DNA of 6,312 bases. Source: an uncultured Helicobacteraceae bacterium. Lineage in GTDB: Bacteria > Campylobacterota > Campylobacteria > Campylobacterales > Sulfurimonadaceae. The position numbers and the translations under genes are program-made. The notes beneath the pieces are model-generated. The model saw only the letters and a program-made list of their open reading frames with translations. It was not told the DNA's origin and searched no databases. The stretch spans positions 1 through 6,312 of the forward strand of contig CAIUZU010000272.1 of assembly GCA_903903705.1 (NCBI GenBank), given 5' to 3'. Below, in pieces: positions 1 through 6,312 of this stretch. How positions within the stretch are numbered: position 1 is the stretch's first letter; each line of letters starts with the position of its first letter.

Positions 1-1801
1 ATTTATAAATATCTTTTATTATATTTGCATCTTTGATATTTAAAACAGAACTTATCTCTTGAGTGGTTAATTTTTTAAGTGCGTCAAATGTGCCGAAGTG
101 ATTTATCAGTTTGATAATTTTTGCTTGTGATATCCCATGAAGCGAGAGAAGTTTACTCTCTTGGTCAATTTTTAGTTTTGTTTTTTTATGGAAATTTATG
201 GCAGATCTGTGTGCTTCATCTCTTAGCTTTTGCACCCATTGAAGCCTTTTGTCACTCTCTTGGAGTCTAAATGTATCATCTTTTGTATGTATGATATCTT
301 TAGCCTTTCCTTTTGCACGATGTGCTTTTGCATCAATTTTCTCTTTTGATATGGCAATTACATCTAAAAAAACTCCGCTTGATTCTAAAATTTCAATTGC
401 TAAGTTTAAGAGTGTGCTTCCGCCGTCTAAAATCCATAAATCAGGCGGAGAATTCTTAGCAAAACTATCCACTCTTCTATGGAGCATCTCTCGCATCTGA
501 GCATACTCATCTTTCGCCTCAAGATGGTAGGTTCGATAACTTTTTTTATCAAATACCCCACTCTCATAAACCACCATAGCACCTACTGTAGCCATTCCTG
601 CCATATGAGAGTTGTCAAATATCTCCACTCTTTTTGGAACTCTTTGAAGAGCAAAGAGATCTTCTATCTCTTTAGTAATCTCATCGCTTTTTTGTGCGTT
701 CCCCCTTTTTAGAAGCTCTGCTGCATTTAAGAGAGCCAGATCTATAAGATGTTTTTTCTCTCCTATTTTAGGTACTTTTATCTCTGCTTTCTTTTCAAAC
801 ACTCTAGTAAGATACTCCTCTATCACATCTTTTCCCTCAAACTCGGAGGCGACTAAAATGGGTGCGATGATAGGCGGTTTTTCATCTTTGTAGAAATCCA
901 TCAAGACTCTTTGGTAGAGTTCGCTCTCATCAAACCCCTCGTTTAACTGTATGTAGTCATGTGAAGATGAGATGATCTTGCCCTCTCGCATAAAGATTCT
1001 AACGACTACCGCTTTTGATGTGCTGTTTTTTATTACAAAGATGTCGTAATTTTCGTTGCTTGCAAAATCAATCTCGCTTTTTATCTCTGAGCGGCTTATT
1101 CTCTCTATCCTGTCCCTCATTTTAAGAGCCTCTTCAAAACGAAGATTTTCGGCATAAAAGTGCATTTTCTCTTCAAGTTTAAAGAGTAATACTTTTTTAT
1201 TTTTGATAAGATCTTCAGCCATGTCAACCTCTTTTTTATATCGCTCATATGAAATATTTAACTCACATGGACCGAGGCATTTTCCTATCTGATAGTAGAG
1301 GCAGAGTTTCTTTGATTTTAGAGATCCTTTCTTTTGAACAAGGTGGCAGATTTCGTAGATGGAGTCTAAAATATCTCTAGCTCCTACCGAGTATGGACCG
1401 TAATATTTGATGTTTGAAGATTTTATAATTTTTCTTGTTATATCAAATCTCGGATACTCCTGCGAGTTGTCTATGTAGATATACGGGTAAGTTTTATCAT
1501 CTCTAAGCAGAATATTATATTTTGGAGTAAGCTGTTTTATAAGAGAATTTTCCAGTATCAATGCATCATGTTCTGAGTTTACCACTATGTAGTTCATGGA
1601 AGCAGTTTGAGAGATCATCTTTGTGATTCTGCTTGAGAGGTTTGAGTTTGGTTTTAACTCAGGCATGAAGTTAAAATAGCTCTTTACTCTTTTTGTCAGA
1701 CTTTTTGCTTTGCCTAGGTAAAGAAGTCGTCCTTCACTGTCAAAATACTGGTATATTCCCGCACAATCCGGAAGTTGTTTTATGGTTTCTTCAAGCGTCA
1801 T
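1..1801 (-). CDS. uvrC: UvrABC system protein C (excinuclease nuclease subunit), nearly complete, runs off left edge
   Basis: UvrC makes both incisions in nucleotide excision repair after UvrA/UvrB have marked a lesion; it is cytoplasmic. Reading 1801 to 2 gives 600 codons without a stop. The N-terminal GIY-YIG nuclease (about 1-95) has AGIYQYF at 14-20, YLG at 28-30, Arg38 and Glu84. Four cysteines (152, 167, 175, 179; context [10 protein letters not shown]) match the reported iron-sulfur cysteines of E. coli UvrC. A UVR (UvrB-binding) helix lies near 203-235. The RNase H-like 5' nuclease has the expected triad: Asp396 in FDNSH, Asp459 in ILDGG and His531 in EAHR. A helix-hairpin-helix segment follows from about 552. 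Family members are about 600 residues, and base 1 would start the next codon with T, so the stop may lie just outside. The ATG sits in an ATGA overlap with the upstream gene, with AAGAG 8 bases before it, which suggests coupled translation. No frame break was seen in the stretches checked. Confidence 0.97.
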   Translation of the reverse strand, partial: MTLEETIKQLPDCAGIYQYFDSEGRLLYLGKAKSLTKRVKSYFNFMPELKPNSNLSSRITKMISQTASMNYIVVNSEHDALILENSLIKQLTPKYNILLRDDKTYPYIYIDNSQEYPRFDITRKIIKSSNIKYYGPYSVGARDILDSIYEICHLVQKKGSLKSKKLCLYYQIGKCLGPCELNISYERYKKEVDMAEDLIKNKKVLLFKLEEKMHFYAENLRFEEALKMRDRIERISRSEIKSEIDFASNENYDIFVIKNSTSKAVVVRIFMREGKIISSSHDYIQLNEGFDESELYQRVLMDFYKDEKPPIIAPILVASEFEGKDVIEEYLTRVFEKKAEIKVPKIGEKKHLIDLALLNAAELLKRGNAQKSDEITKEIEDLFALQRVPKRVEIFDNSHMAGMATVGAMVVYESGVFDKKSYRTYHLEAKDEYAQMREMLHRRVDSFAKNSPPDLWILDGGSTLLNLAIEILESSGVFLDVIAISKEKIDAKAHRAKGKAKDIIHTKDDTFRLQESDKRLQWVQKLRDEAHRSAINFHKKTKLKIDQESKLLSLHGISQAKIIKLINHFGTFDALKKLTTQEISSVLNIKDANIIKDIYK

Positions 1802-2244
1802 TTACGGCTCTTAATGATCTCTTGGATGGAGCGGATGAGCGAACCTAACTTTTCATCATGAACATTTATCTCAAAATTACCGCTTGAACGCTCTTTGTAA
1901 ACTTGCATTATCTCTTTGAACTCTTCTTCTTGTTTTTTTGGAGTGTGCGTTACAAAAGCTTTTATGTCATCAAAGAGATTTTCATCGCACTCTTTGCACT
2001 CTTGTGGCATAAGGAACTTTAAAGCACTTTTAATGCTTTGTATACTATTATCAAACTCTTGTTTCCCAACAGGATGATTAAATACAAAAAATAGAGTTCT
2101 GTTTTTAATGTAGGCGAAGTTAATCATTCTTTGTATAGGCGGAGTAAACATAGATTGAACTATTTTTATACATTTATAATAAGATAGTTTAGAGAATTGA
2201 GGTCTGCTTTGAATGGAATTTATAATTTGACTAGCGTTTTTCAT
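1798..2244 (-). CDS. DUF721/DciA-like small protein, first gene of the uvrC operon
   Basis: This 148-residue soluble protein has no signal peptide or membrane segment. Residues about 1-78 fit the general layout of DUF721 proteins: an N-terminal helix, then a strand pair ([16 protein letters not shown], 43-58) and a long helix ([16 protein letters not shown], 63-78). In other bacteria this family includes DciA, which helps load the replicative helicase DnaB. The match is by pattern only, and the Trp and Gly usually seen before the strands are not obvious. The second half is charged and probably flexible, with a CxxC pair at 83/86 and a Lys/Glu-rich stretch at 103-120. The ATG at 2244 is the first possible start: the frame upstream reaches a stop at 2271-2269 with no start codon between. 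The stop overlaps the uvrC start by 4 bases. From memory, Campylobacter jejuni also has an uncharacterised gene directly before uvrC and next to guaA. The gene is certain; its role is not. Confidence 0.85.
   Translation of the reverse strand: MKNASQIINSIQSRPQFSKLSYYKCIKIVQSMFTPPIQRMINFAYIKNRTLFFVFNHPVGKQEFDNSIQSIKSALKFLMPQECKECDENLFDDIKAFVTHTPKKQEEEFKEIMQVYKERSSGNFEINVHDEKLGSLIRSIQEIIKSRK
2175..2180 (+). promoter_or_regulatory. Candidate upstream -10 box for the lipoprotein-nadB-nhaD operon
   Basis: TATAAT sits inside the DUF721-like gene. A TTGAAC at 2155-2160 lies upstream, but the 14-base spacer is shorter than the usual 16-18, so the box would have to work largely alone. A start near 2187 would keep all the TTG start codons of the lipoprotein (2197, 2209, 2227) within the mRNA. 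In AT-rich DNA such a hexamer can arise by chance. Confidence 0.3.
2197..2226 (+). promoter_or_regulatory. Candidate sigma-70 promoter facing the DUF721-like promoter
   Basis: TTGAGG (2197-2202) and TATAAT (2221-2226) are separated by 18 bases, a reasonable -35/-10 pair. Transcription would begin near 2233. This would leave only the ATG at 2260 as a lipoprotein start, which gives a signal peptide that is too short, so this promoter may instead serve nadB and nhaD or be a chance match. Its TTGAGG overlaps both a possible lipoprotein start codon and a possible ribosome binding site. Confidence 0.35.
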
Positions 2245-2394
2245 CTGGTAATTATAGCAATGTTTTTGTTAAGTTTGAGTGGATGTGGGTACAGGGGTGA
2301 CCCATATTATTTAGACTCTGCACCGCAGAGTGATAAGAATGTAAAATTTATTATTAAAAAGCCTAGCGGCGATAACAATGAAAGCAGCAGATGA
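2197..2394 (+). CDS. Small lipoprotein resembling LptM/YifL, upstream of nadB
   Basis: The frame encodes at most 65 residues: a hydrophobic leader, a lipobox (LSGC, cysteine at residue 30 of the longest form) and a short hydrophilic tail, so the product should be a small periplasm-facing lipoprotein. The sequence after the cysteine, CGYRGDPYYLD, resembles the CG-x-(K/R)-G-P-L-Y opening of E. coli LptM (YifL), a lipoprotein reported to help mature the LPS transporter LptD. That link is an inference from a short motif. The start is uncertain. TTG at 2197 is the outer limit and gives the only N-terminal positive charge (Arg2). TTG at 2209 has a GAGG ribosome site 6 bases before it. TTG at 2227 gives a 19-residue leader, as in E. 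coli LptM. ATG at 2260 leaves only 8 residues before the cysteine, too few for a signal peptide. Any upstream start overlaps the divergent DUF721-like gene. The stop overlaps the nadB ATG (ATGA). Confidence 0.72.
   Translation: MRSALNGIYNLTSVFHLVIIAMFLLSLSGCGYRGDPYYLDSAPQSDKNVKFIIKKPSGDNNESSR
2251..2259 (-). promoter_or_regulatory. Extended -10 promoter for the DUF721-like gene and uvrC
   Basis: Read on the minus strand, 2259 to 2251 is TGCTATAAT, a perfect extended -10 box (TGnTATAAT). Only six bases (TACCAG) separate it from the ATG at 2244. No good -35 is present: the hexamer 17 bases upstream is CTCAAA, but extended -10 promoters and Campylobacterota sigma-70 promoters often lack one. 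Transcription would start at about 2245 or 2244, that is, at or one base before the start codon. The box lies inside the lipoprotein reading frame on the other strand. Confidence 0.6.
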
Positions 2395-3842
2395 AATATG
2401 ATGTAATAATAGTAGGTGCAGGCGTGGCAGGTCTTTACGCTGCTATGCACCTATCTCGTAATAAAAAAGTTCTCATAATAAACAAAAGAGAGACATTTAA
2501 GTGTAACAGTTTCTATGCTCAAGGCGGCATAGCGCTGGCGATTGATGCGGAGGATATTCCTCTGCATGTACAAGATACGCTTGATGCAGGAGCAGGACTT
2601 TGTAGTGAAGAGGCTGTAAGAGTGCTGAGCGAGAGTTCAAAAGCCATTATAGATGATCTCATCGCTCGCGGATTTGAGTTTGACAGAGATAAAGACGGAA
2701 AACTTCTCTATACAAAAGAGGCGGCTCACTCAAAAGAGCGAATACTTCATGCCGGAGGAGATGCAACGGGCAGATACATGCACTACTTTTTGTTAGAGCA
2801 AAATCCTCATCCGATGCTAACCGATGCCAGAGTAGTGGATTTGCTTATAAAAGATGGTGAGTGCTACGGTGTAACGGTTCTTGATCATAGAGAACGCAGA
2901 AATATTTATGCCGACAATGTGATAATCGCAAGCGGCGGAGTAGGCTCATTGTACGCATATCATACAAACGCACCATGTATCAGTGCGGATATGCAAGGTC
3001 TTTGTGTCATGAAGGGTATAGAGCTTGCCGACATGGAGATGATGCAATTTCACCCGACCGTTTATGTAGATAACGACTCTGCTCAAAAATTGCTTTTGAC
3101 GGAGGCTTTAAGAGGCGAGGGTGCTACTGTTGAAGATGAAGAGGGAAGAAGATTTCTTTTTGATTATGACGAGAGAGGAGAACTTGCCTCAAGAGATATA
3201 GTGAGTAAAGCGATATATGACCACAATAAAAAAACAGGTTTGCAGACATATTTGTCGTTTAAAAACTTTGACCATGTTTACTTTACGAAAAGATTTCCAA
3301 ATCTTTATAAAAATCTGCAGCTTTTAGGGTTTGACGTACCAAAACAGAGAGTTCCCATCTCACCTGCTTTTCATTATGCAATAGGTGGAATTAAAACTGA
3401 TATAAACGGTGCAGTACCTAGCATTAAATCTCTTTATGCCATAGGCGAAGTTGCCTCTACAAAAGTCCACGGCGCAAACAGACTTGCTTCTAACTCTCTT
3501 TTAGAGGGGCTTGTTTTTGGAAAGAGAGCGGTTGAAGATATTTTAAAAAAGAAGCTTGTTAAAAAAGATATCGAATTTGAAGTAAGCGATGAGGTAATGA
3601 GCTATAAAGAGGATAAAGAGAAAAAAAATCTTCTTAGAAAAATCATGTGGGAGAATGTTTCCATTGTAAGAACAAAAAAGGGTTTAAAGAGTGCATTGGA
3701 TCAAATTAATGCTCTTTTAAATGAAAAAATCGGCAAACTTGTAAAATTCCGACTACTTACAGCAAAAGAGATTGTACTTGCAGCATTAGCTAGAGATGAA
3801 TCAATCGGGGTTCATTACATAAAAAAAGATGATAATGACTAA
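2391..3842 (+). CDS. nadB: L-aspartate oxidase
   Basis: NadB is a cytoplasmic FAD enzyme that oxidises L-aspartate to iminoaspartate, which NadA then converts to quinolinate for NAD synthesis; fumarate or oxygen can reoxidise the flavin. The 483 residues show an N-terminal FAD fold (VGAGVAG, 8-14), the NadB-typical SFYAQGGIAL (40-49), TKEAAHS (108-114, with Glu110 matching the aspartate-binding Glu121 of E. coli), FHPT (220-223), SRD (267-269, with the catalytic-type Arg268), FHYAIGG (327-333) and HGANRLASNSLLEG (360-373). Glu110 argues against the related succinate dehydrogenase and fumarate reductase subunits. The C-terminal helical part (about 400-483) ends in the usual ESxGxHY and is shorter than in the 540-residue E. 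coli enzyme. The SGDG flavin motif is replaced by SADM (198-201). The start overlaps the lipoprotein stop by 4 bases with no strong ribosome site, so translation is probably coupled. nadA and nadC are not in the window. Confidence 0.95.
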   Translation: MKYDVIIVGAGVAGLYAAMHLSRNKKVLIINKRETFKCNSFYAQGGIALAIDAEDIPLHVQDTLDAGAGLCSEEAVRVLSESSKAIIDDLIARGFEFDRDKDGKLLYTKEAAHSKERILHAGGDATGRYMHYFLLEQNPHPMLTDARVVDLLIKDGECYGVTVLDHRERRNIYADNVIIASGGVGSLYAYHTNAPCISADMQGLCVMKGIELADMEMMQFHPTVYVDNDSAQKLLLTEALRGEGATVEDEEGRRFLFDYDERGELASRDIVSKAIYDHNKKTGLQTYLSFKNFDHVYFTKRFPNLYKNLQLLGFDVPKQRVPISPAFHYAIGGIKTDINGAVPSIKSLYAIGEVASTKVHGANRLASNSLLEGLVFGKRAVEDILKKKLVKKDIEFEVSDEVMSYKEDKEKKNLLRKIMWENVSIVRTKKGLKSALDQINALLNEKIGKLVKFRLLTAKEIVLAALARDESIGVHYIKKDDND

Positions 3843-5217
3843 GCTATTGATGATAATGCTTAGTTTCAGTTTTGTTTACGCAAGCTCTGGGGGCAGCAGT
3901 GATGTGGTTCCGGATTTGACCATGACATGGGTTGGTTTTGCCTCCCTAATCATATTTGTAGTCGGGTATTACTTTGTTGCCGCTGAGGAGAAATACCATA
4001 TAGACAAAGCCAAACCGGCTCTGTTCGCAGGTACTTTTCTTTTTATTTTGATTGCTTTTTACTATGCGCTAAACGGTATGAATATGGATTTGGTTCATAC
4101 ACAAATTGAGCATATTATTTTAGAGATTGCAGAGATTTTCTTCTTCTTGTTTGTTGCTATGGTATACATTGAGTCTATGATTCACATGGGTGTTTTTGAC
4201 AGACTAAAATATAACCTTGTTTCAAAAGGGTATAGCTATAAAAAACTATTCTGGGCTACCGGTTTATTGGCATTTTTTATCTCTCCTGTTGCAGACAACT
4301 TAACAACAGCTCTCATCTTATCAACCGTTCTTATTACGATTGAACGCCAAAAAGCTTCATTTTTAGTTCCGGGGGCTATCAATATAGTTGTTGCGGCAAA
4401 CGCAGGCGGTGCATGGAGTCCTTTTGGAGATATTACGACACTTATGGCATGGGCGGCAGGAAAAGGCGAGTTTGTTGACTTTTTATTCCTATTTCCATCT
4501 GCAATTGGAGGGTTTCTTGTAACAGGCTATTTGCTTAGCAGATTTGTGCCTGATGAGACTCCTCACTTTGATGCAAGCACAGAGAAAAAGCCTGAGATGA
4601 TGAAGGGTGCTGAGGTTGTTATAGGTCTTGGCGTATTTACAATAGTGTGTGCTGTTTTATCGCATCAAGTGCTTCACTTACCGGCAATGTGGGGAATGCT
4701 TTTTGGATTGTCGCTTCTTAAACTCTTTGCTTATAGACTTAAAAAAGTTCATAAAAGCGAGTTCAATGTTTTTCACTCCATTGCAAGGATAGAGAATAAT
4801 ACTCTTCTGTTTTTCTTCGGTATTTTAGCTGCAGTCGGAGCGCTCTATTTTGTAGGTTGGCTATCTCTTGCGGCTGTTGTGTATGATCCATCGGTTTTAG
4901 GTCCTACATGGGCAAATATAGGTGTTGGCTTTTTATCTGCCATAGTAGATAATGTTCCTGTTATGTCTGCTATTTTAAAAGCAAACCCAGACATGGGCGT
5001 TGACCAGTGGATGCTTGTAACTATGACTGCAGGAGTCGGCGGCTCGCTCATCTCGTTTGGATCTGCCGCAGGCGTAGGTGTAATGGGTAAATTGCCTGGA
5101 ATATATACGTTTGGCTCACACATGAAATATGCATGGACTATATTTATAGGTTATGTGGTGTCAGTTGCTATTTGGTATGTGCAGTATCAGGTGTTGGGTC
5201 TCTATATTAAACATTAA
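3829..5217 (+). CDS. nhaD: NhaD-type Na+/H+ antiporter
   Basis: This is an inner-membrane secondary transporter of the NhaD family (ion transporter superfamily), which exports Na+ in exchange for H+ and helps with salt and pH balance. The 462 residues hold about a dozen hydrophobic segments. Two similar halves carry paired signature motifs: [11 protein letters not shown] (152-162) with [16 protein letters not shown] (193-208), and [13 protein letters not shown] (370-382) with [17 protein letters not shown] (404-420). The Asp-Asn pairs 156/157 and 374/375 are the likely ion-binding positions by family analogy. The N terminus looks like a cleavable signal peptide, with VYA-SS near 16-20 and then a Gly/Ser-rich stretch. 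Two starts are possible: ATG at 3829 (14-base overlap with nadB) or ATG at 3835 (8-base overlap), the latter giving the better signal-like MTKLL opening. No strong ribosome site is visible, which fits coupling to nadB. No functional link to NadB is known to me; the two probably just share a transcript. Confidence 0.93.
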   Translation: MIMTKLLMIMLSFSFVYASSGGSSDVVPDLTMTWVGFASLIIFVVGYYFVAAEEKYHIDKAKPALFAGTFLFILIAFYYALNGMNMDLVHTQIEHIILEIAEIFFFLFVAMVYIESMIHMGVFDRLKYNLVSKGYSYKKLFWATGLLAFFISPVADNLTTALILSTVLITIERQKASFLVPGAINIVVAANAGGAWSPFGDITTLMAWAAGKGEFVDFLFLFPSAIGGFLVTGYLLSRFVPDETPHFDASTEKKPEMMKGAEVVIGLGVFTIVCAVLSHQVLHLPAMWGMLFGLSLLKLFAYRLKKVHKSEFNVFHSIARIENNTLLFFFGILAAVGALYFVGWLSLAAVVYDPSVLGPTWANIGVGFLSAIVDNVPVMSAILKANPDMGVDQWMLVTMTAGVGGSLISFGSAAGVGVMGKLPGIYTFGSHMKYAWTIFIGYVVSVAIWYVQYQVLGLYIKH

Positions 5218-5228
5218 ACAAACTTATT

Positions 5229-5260
5229 GTATCCTTTTGTTATCAAAAGGGTACGTACCC
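5229..5260 (+). repeat. Two overlapping inverted repeats in the guaA leader
   Basis: Hairpin A pairs 5229-5239 with 5244-5254 around a TTAT loop: 11 pairs including one G-T, with a perfect CCTTTTG/CAAAAGG core. Overlapping its right arm is a perfect 12-base palindrome, GGGTACGTACCC (5249-5260), which as RNA could fold as a 4-pair stem. The two folds cannot form together. There is no T run after either, so neither looks like a standard intrinsic terminator for nhaD. The palindrome could equally be a protein-binding site on DNA. The rest of the spacer (5218-5309) shows no convincing promoter. Confidence 0.55.
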
Positions 5261-5297
5261 TCTTAACGCCTATTTGGCACTTCAAAACACTCTTTTT

Positions 5298-5302
5298 AAA
5301 GG
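5298..5302 (+). promoter_or_regulatory. Ribosome binding site of guaA
   Basis: AAAGG lies 7 bases before the ATG at 5310, a suitable distance. It fixes the guaA start, since the nearby second ATG (5316) is out of frame. It is also complementary to CCTTT at 5233-5237 in the left arm of the upstream hairpin. Confidence 0.7.
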
Positions 5303-5309
5303 TAATCAG

Positions 5310-6312
5310 ATGACAGATGTTAGCATTATAGTATTAGATTTCGGATCTCAATATACTCAACTTATAGCTCGCCGTTTACGCGAAGATAAAATTTATTGTG
5401 AAATTCTTCCATACCATACAAAAGTGGAAGATATTAAAGCTAAAAATCCAAAGGGCGTTATTTTAAGCGGAGGACCATCTTCGGTTTACAATAAAGATGC
5501 ATATGTGGTGGATCAAGGCGTTTATAAAATGGGAATACCTATTCTTGGTATCTGCTACGGCATGCAGAGAATTGCGGTAGATTTTGGCGGTAGTGTAGTT
5601 CGTTCGTCTCACCATGAATACGGAAAAGCAGAATTAAAGATTATTAATACAGGTGAGGGTTGTTCGCCTCTTTTAAAAGATTGTGATGATGAGAGAGTTG
5701 TTTGGATGAGCCATAGCGATAAGGTTGATGTTCTTCCGGAAGGATTTACGCCTATAGCGATATCTGCAAACTCTCCTTATGCTGCTATTGCGGATGAGAA
5801 AAGACGTGTTTATGCGATGCAGTACCATCCGGAGGTTCAGCACTCTGAAGAGGGTTATTTGATGCTTCGCAACTTTGCAAGAACTATCTGCGGTGTTACA
5901 GAGAAATGGAAGATGGAACATTTCTTAAAAGAGCAGATTAAGATTATCAGAGAGAGAGTAGGAAGCGGAAAAGTTCTTTGTGGACTAAGCGGCGGAGTTG
6001 ACAGTTCGGTTGTTGCAGCTATGCTTTATGAAGCAATCGGTGAGCAACTTGTTCCTGTTTTTGTGGACAATGGACTTCTTCGTAAAGGCGAGAGAGAGCA
6101 GGTTGAAGAGGTTTTTAAAATCAATTTAAAAGTGCCTTTGGTTGTTGTAGATGCTAGAGAAAACTTTTTAAGTAAACTGGCAGGAGTAAGTGATCCTGAG
6201 ACAAAACGAAAAATTATCGGGCATACATTTATAGAAGAGTTTGAAAAAGAGGCTAAGAAGCATGACGGTATCAAGTTTTTAGCTCAAGGCACGCTTTACC
6301 CTGATGTTATAG
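5310..6312 (+). CDS. guaA: GMP synthase (glutamine-hydrolysing), 5' part, cut by right edge
   Basis: GuaA is a cytoplasmic enzyme that converts XMP to GMP using glutamine and ATP, the last step of guanine nucleotide synthesis. The window holds 334 of an expected 510 or so codons, with no stop. Residues about 5-195 are the class I glutamine amidotransferase: [14 protein letters not shown] (9-22), GGPSSVY (54-60), GICYGMQ with nucleophile Cys82, and [12 protein letters not shown] (171-182) with His173 and Glu175. Residues from about 205 begin the ATP-pyrophosphatase domain, with its P-loop SGGVDSS (227-233) and [11 protein letters not shown] (251-261); the sequence ends within [10 protein letters not shown]. 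The C-terminal dimerisation domain is beyond the edge. The active-site residues visible are all intact. It is separated from nhaD by 92 bases, so it may have its own promoter or be reached by read-through. Confidence 0.97.
   Translation, partial: MTDVSIIVLDFGSQYTQLIARRLREDKIYCEILPYHTKVEDIKAKNPKGVILSGGPSSVYNKDAYVVDQGVYKMGIPILGICYGMQRIAVDFGGSVVRSSHHEYGKAELKIINTGEGCSPLLKDCDDERVVWMSHSDKVDVLPEGFTPIAISANSPYAAIADEKRRVYAMQYHPEVQHSEEGYLMLRNFARTICGVTEKWKMEHFLKEQIKIIRERVGSGKVLCGLSGGVDSSVVAAMLYEAIGEQLVPVFVDNGLLRKGEREQVEEVFKINLKVPLVVVDARENFLSKLAGVSDPETKRKIIGHTFIEEFEKEAKKHDGIKFLAQGTLYPDVI

Noticed and set aside
249..712. Two plus-strand open frames of 83 and 77 residues (249-500 and 479-712)
   Set aside because: They lie antisense to the C-terminal nuclease part of uvrC, which is intact with its catalytic residues, and they show no recognisable domain.
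1987..1998. CxxC pair in the DUF721-like protein as a zinc ribbon
   Set aside because: Only one pair is present, with no second CxxC or nearby histidines, so a metal site is not supported.
2391..3842. Fumarate reductase or succinate dehydrogenase flavoprotein instead of NadB
   Set aside because: Glu110 in the KEAAHS segment, the SFYAQGGIAL motif and the overall length fit L-aspartate oxidase, and no partner subunits are nearby.
4845..5123. Minus-strand open frame of 92 residues
   Set aside because: It is the shadow of the conserved C-terminal signature region of nhaD.
5275..5290. TGGCAC resembling the -24 element of a sigma-54 promoter ahead of guaA
   Set aside because: The required GC of the -12 element is absent at the right spacing (CA is found at 5288-5289).
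5218..5309. Intrinsic terminator or guanine riboswitch before guaA
   Set aside because: The hairpin has no following T run, and the spacer lacks the three-way junction and conserved core of a purine riboswitch.
5673..6274. Two minus-strand open frames of 82 residues each
   Set aside because: Both are antisense to guaA, whose frame carries all the expected motifs.

Overview
The window is AT-rich, tightly packed bacterial chromosome. Its protein sequences look like Campylobacterota (epsilonproteobacteria), most likely a Sulfurimonas-type marine sulfur or hydrogen oxidiser. That placement is a judgement from protein style, base composition and gene neighbourhood, not from a search. Six genes fill almost all of it. 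There are no RNA genes, insertion sequences, CRISPR arrays or phage genes. The only clear intergenic gap is 92 bases, ahead of guaA.

Left arm, minus strand (1-2244): a 148-residue protein resembling the DUF721/DciA family is followed, with a 4-base ATGA overlap, by uvrC, the nuclease subunit of nucleotide excision repair. uvrC runs to the left edge and is probably complete to within a few codons. A perfect extended -10 box lies so close to the first gene's ATG that its mRNA is predicted to be leaderless.

Middle, plus strand (about 2197-5217): a small lipoprotein resembling LptM/YifL, nadB (L-aspartate oxidase, first step of NAD synthesis from aspartate) and nhaD (Na+/H+ antiporter) form an overlapping run that is probably one operon. 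The lipoprotein stop overlaps the nadB start, and the nadB end overlaps the nhaD start. The lipoprotein reading frame also overlaps the 5' end of the divergent DUF721-like gene, so the two operons share a very compressed control region.

Right arm, plus strand (5218-6312): a short spacer holds two overlapping inverted repeats, then guaA (GMP synthase). guaA is cut by the right edge after 334 codons, with its amidotransferase domain complete and its ATP-pyrophosphatase domain partly present.

Most of this is core housekeeping: DNA repair, NAD synthesis, ion homeostasis and GMP synthesis. I see no convincing exotic system. The points most worth a second look are the crossing promoters and predicted leaderless start near 2200-2260, the LptM-like lipoprotein fused translationally to nadB, the DciA-like candidate upstream of uvrC, and the structured leader of guaA.
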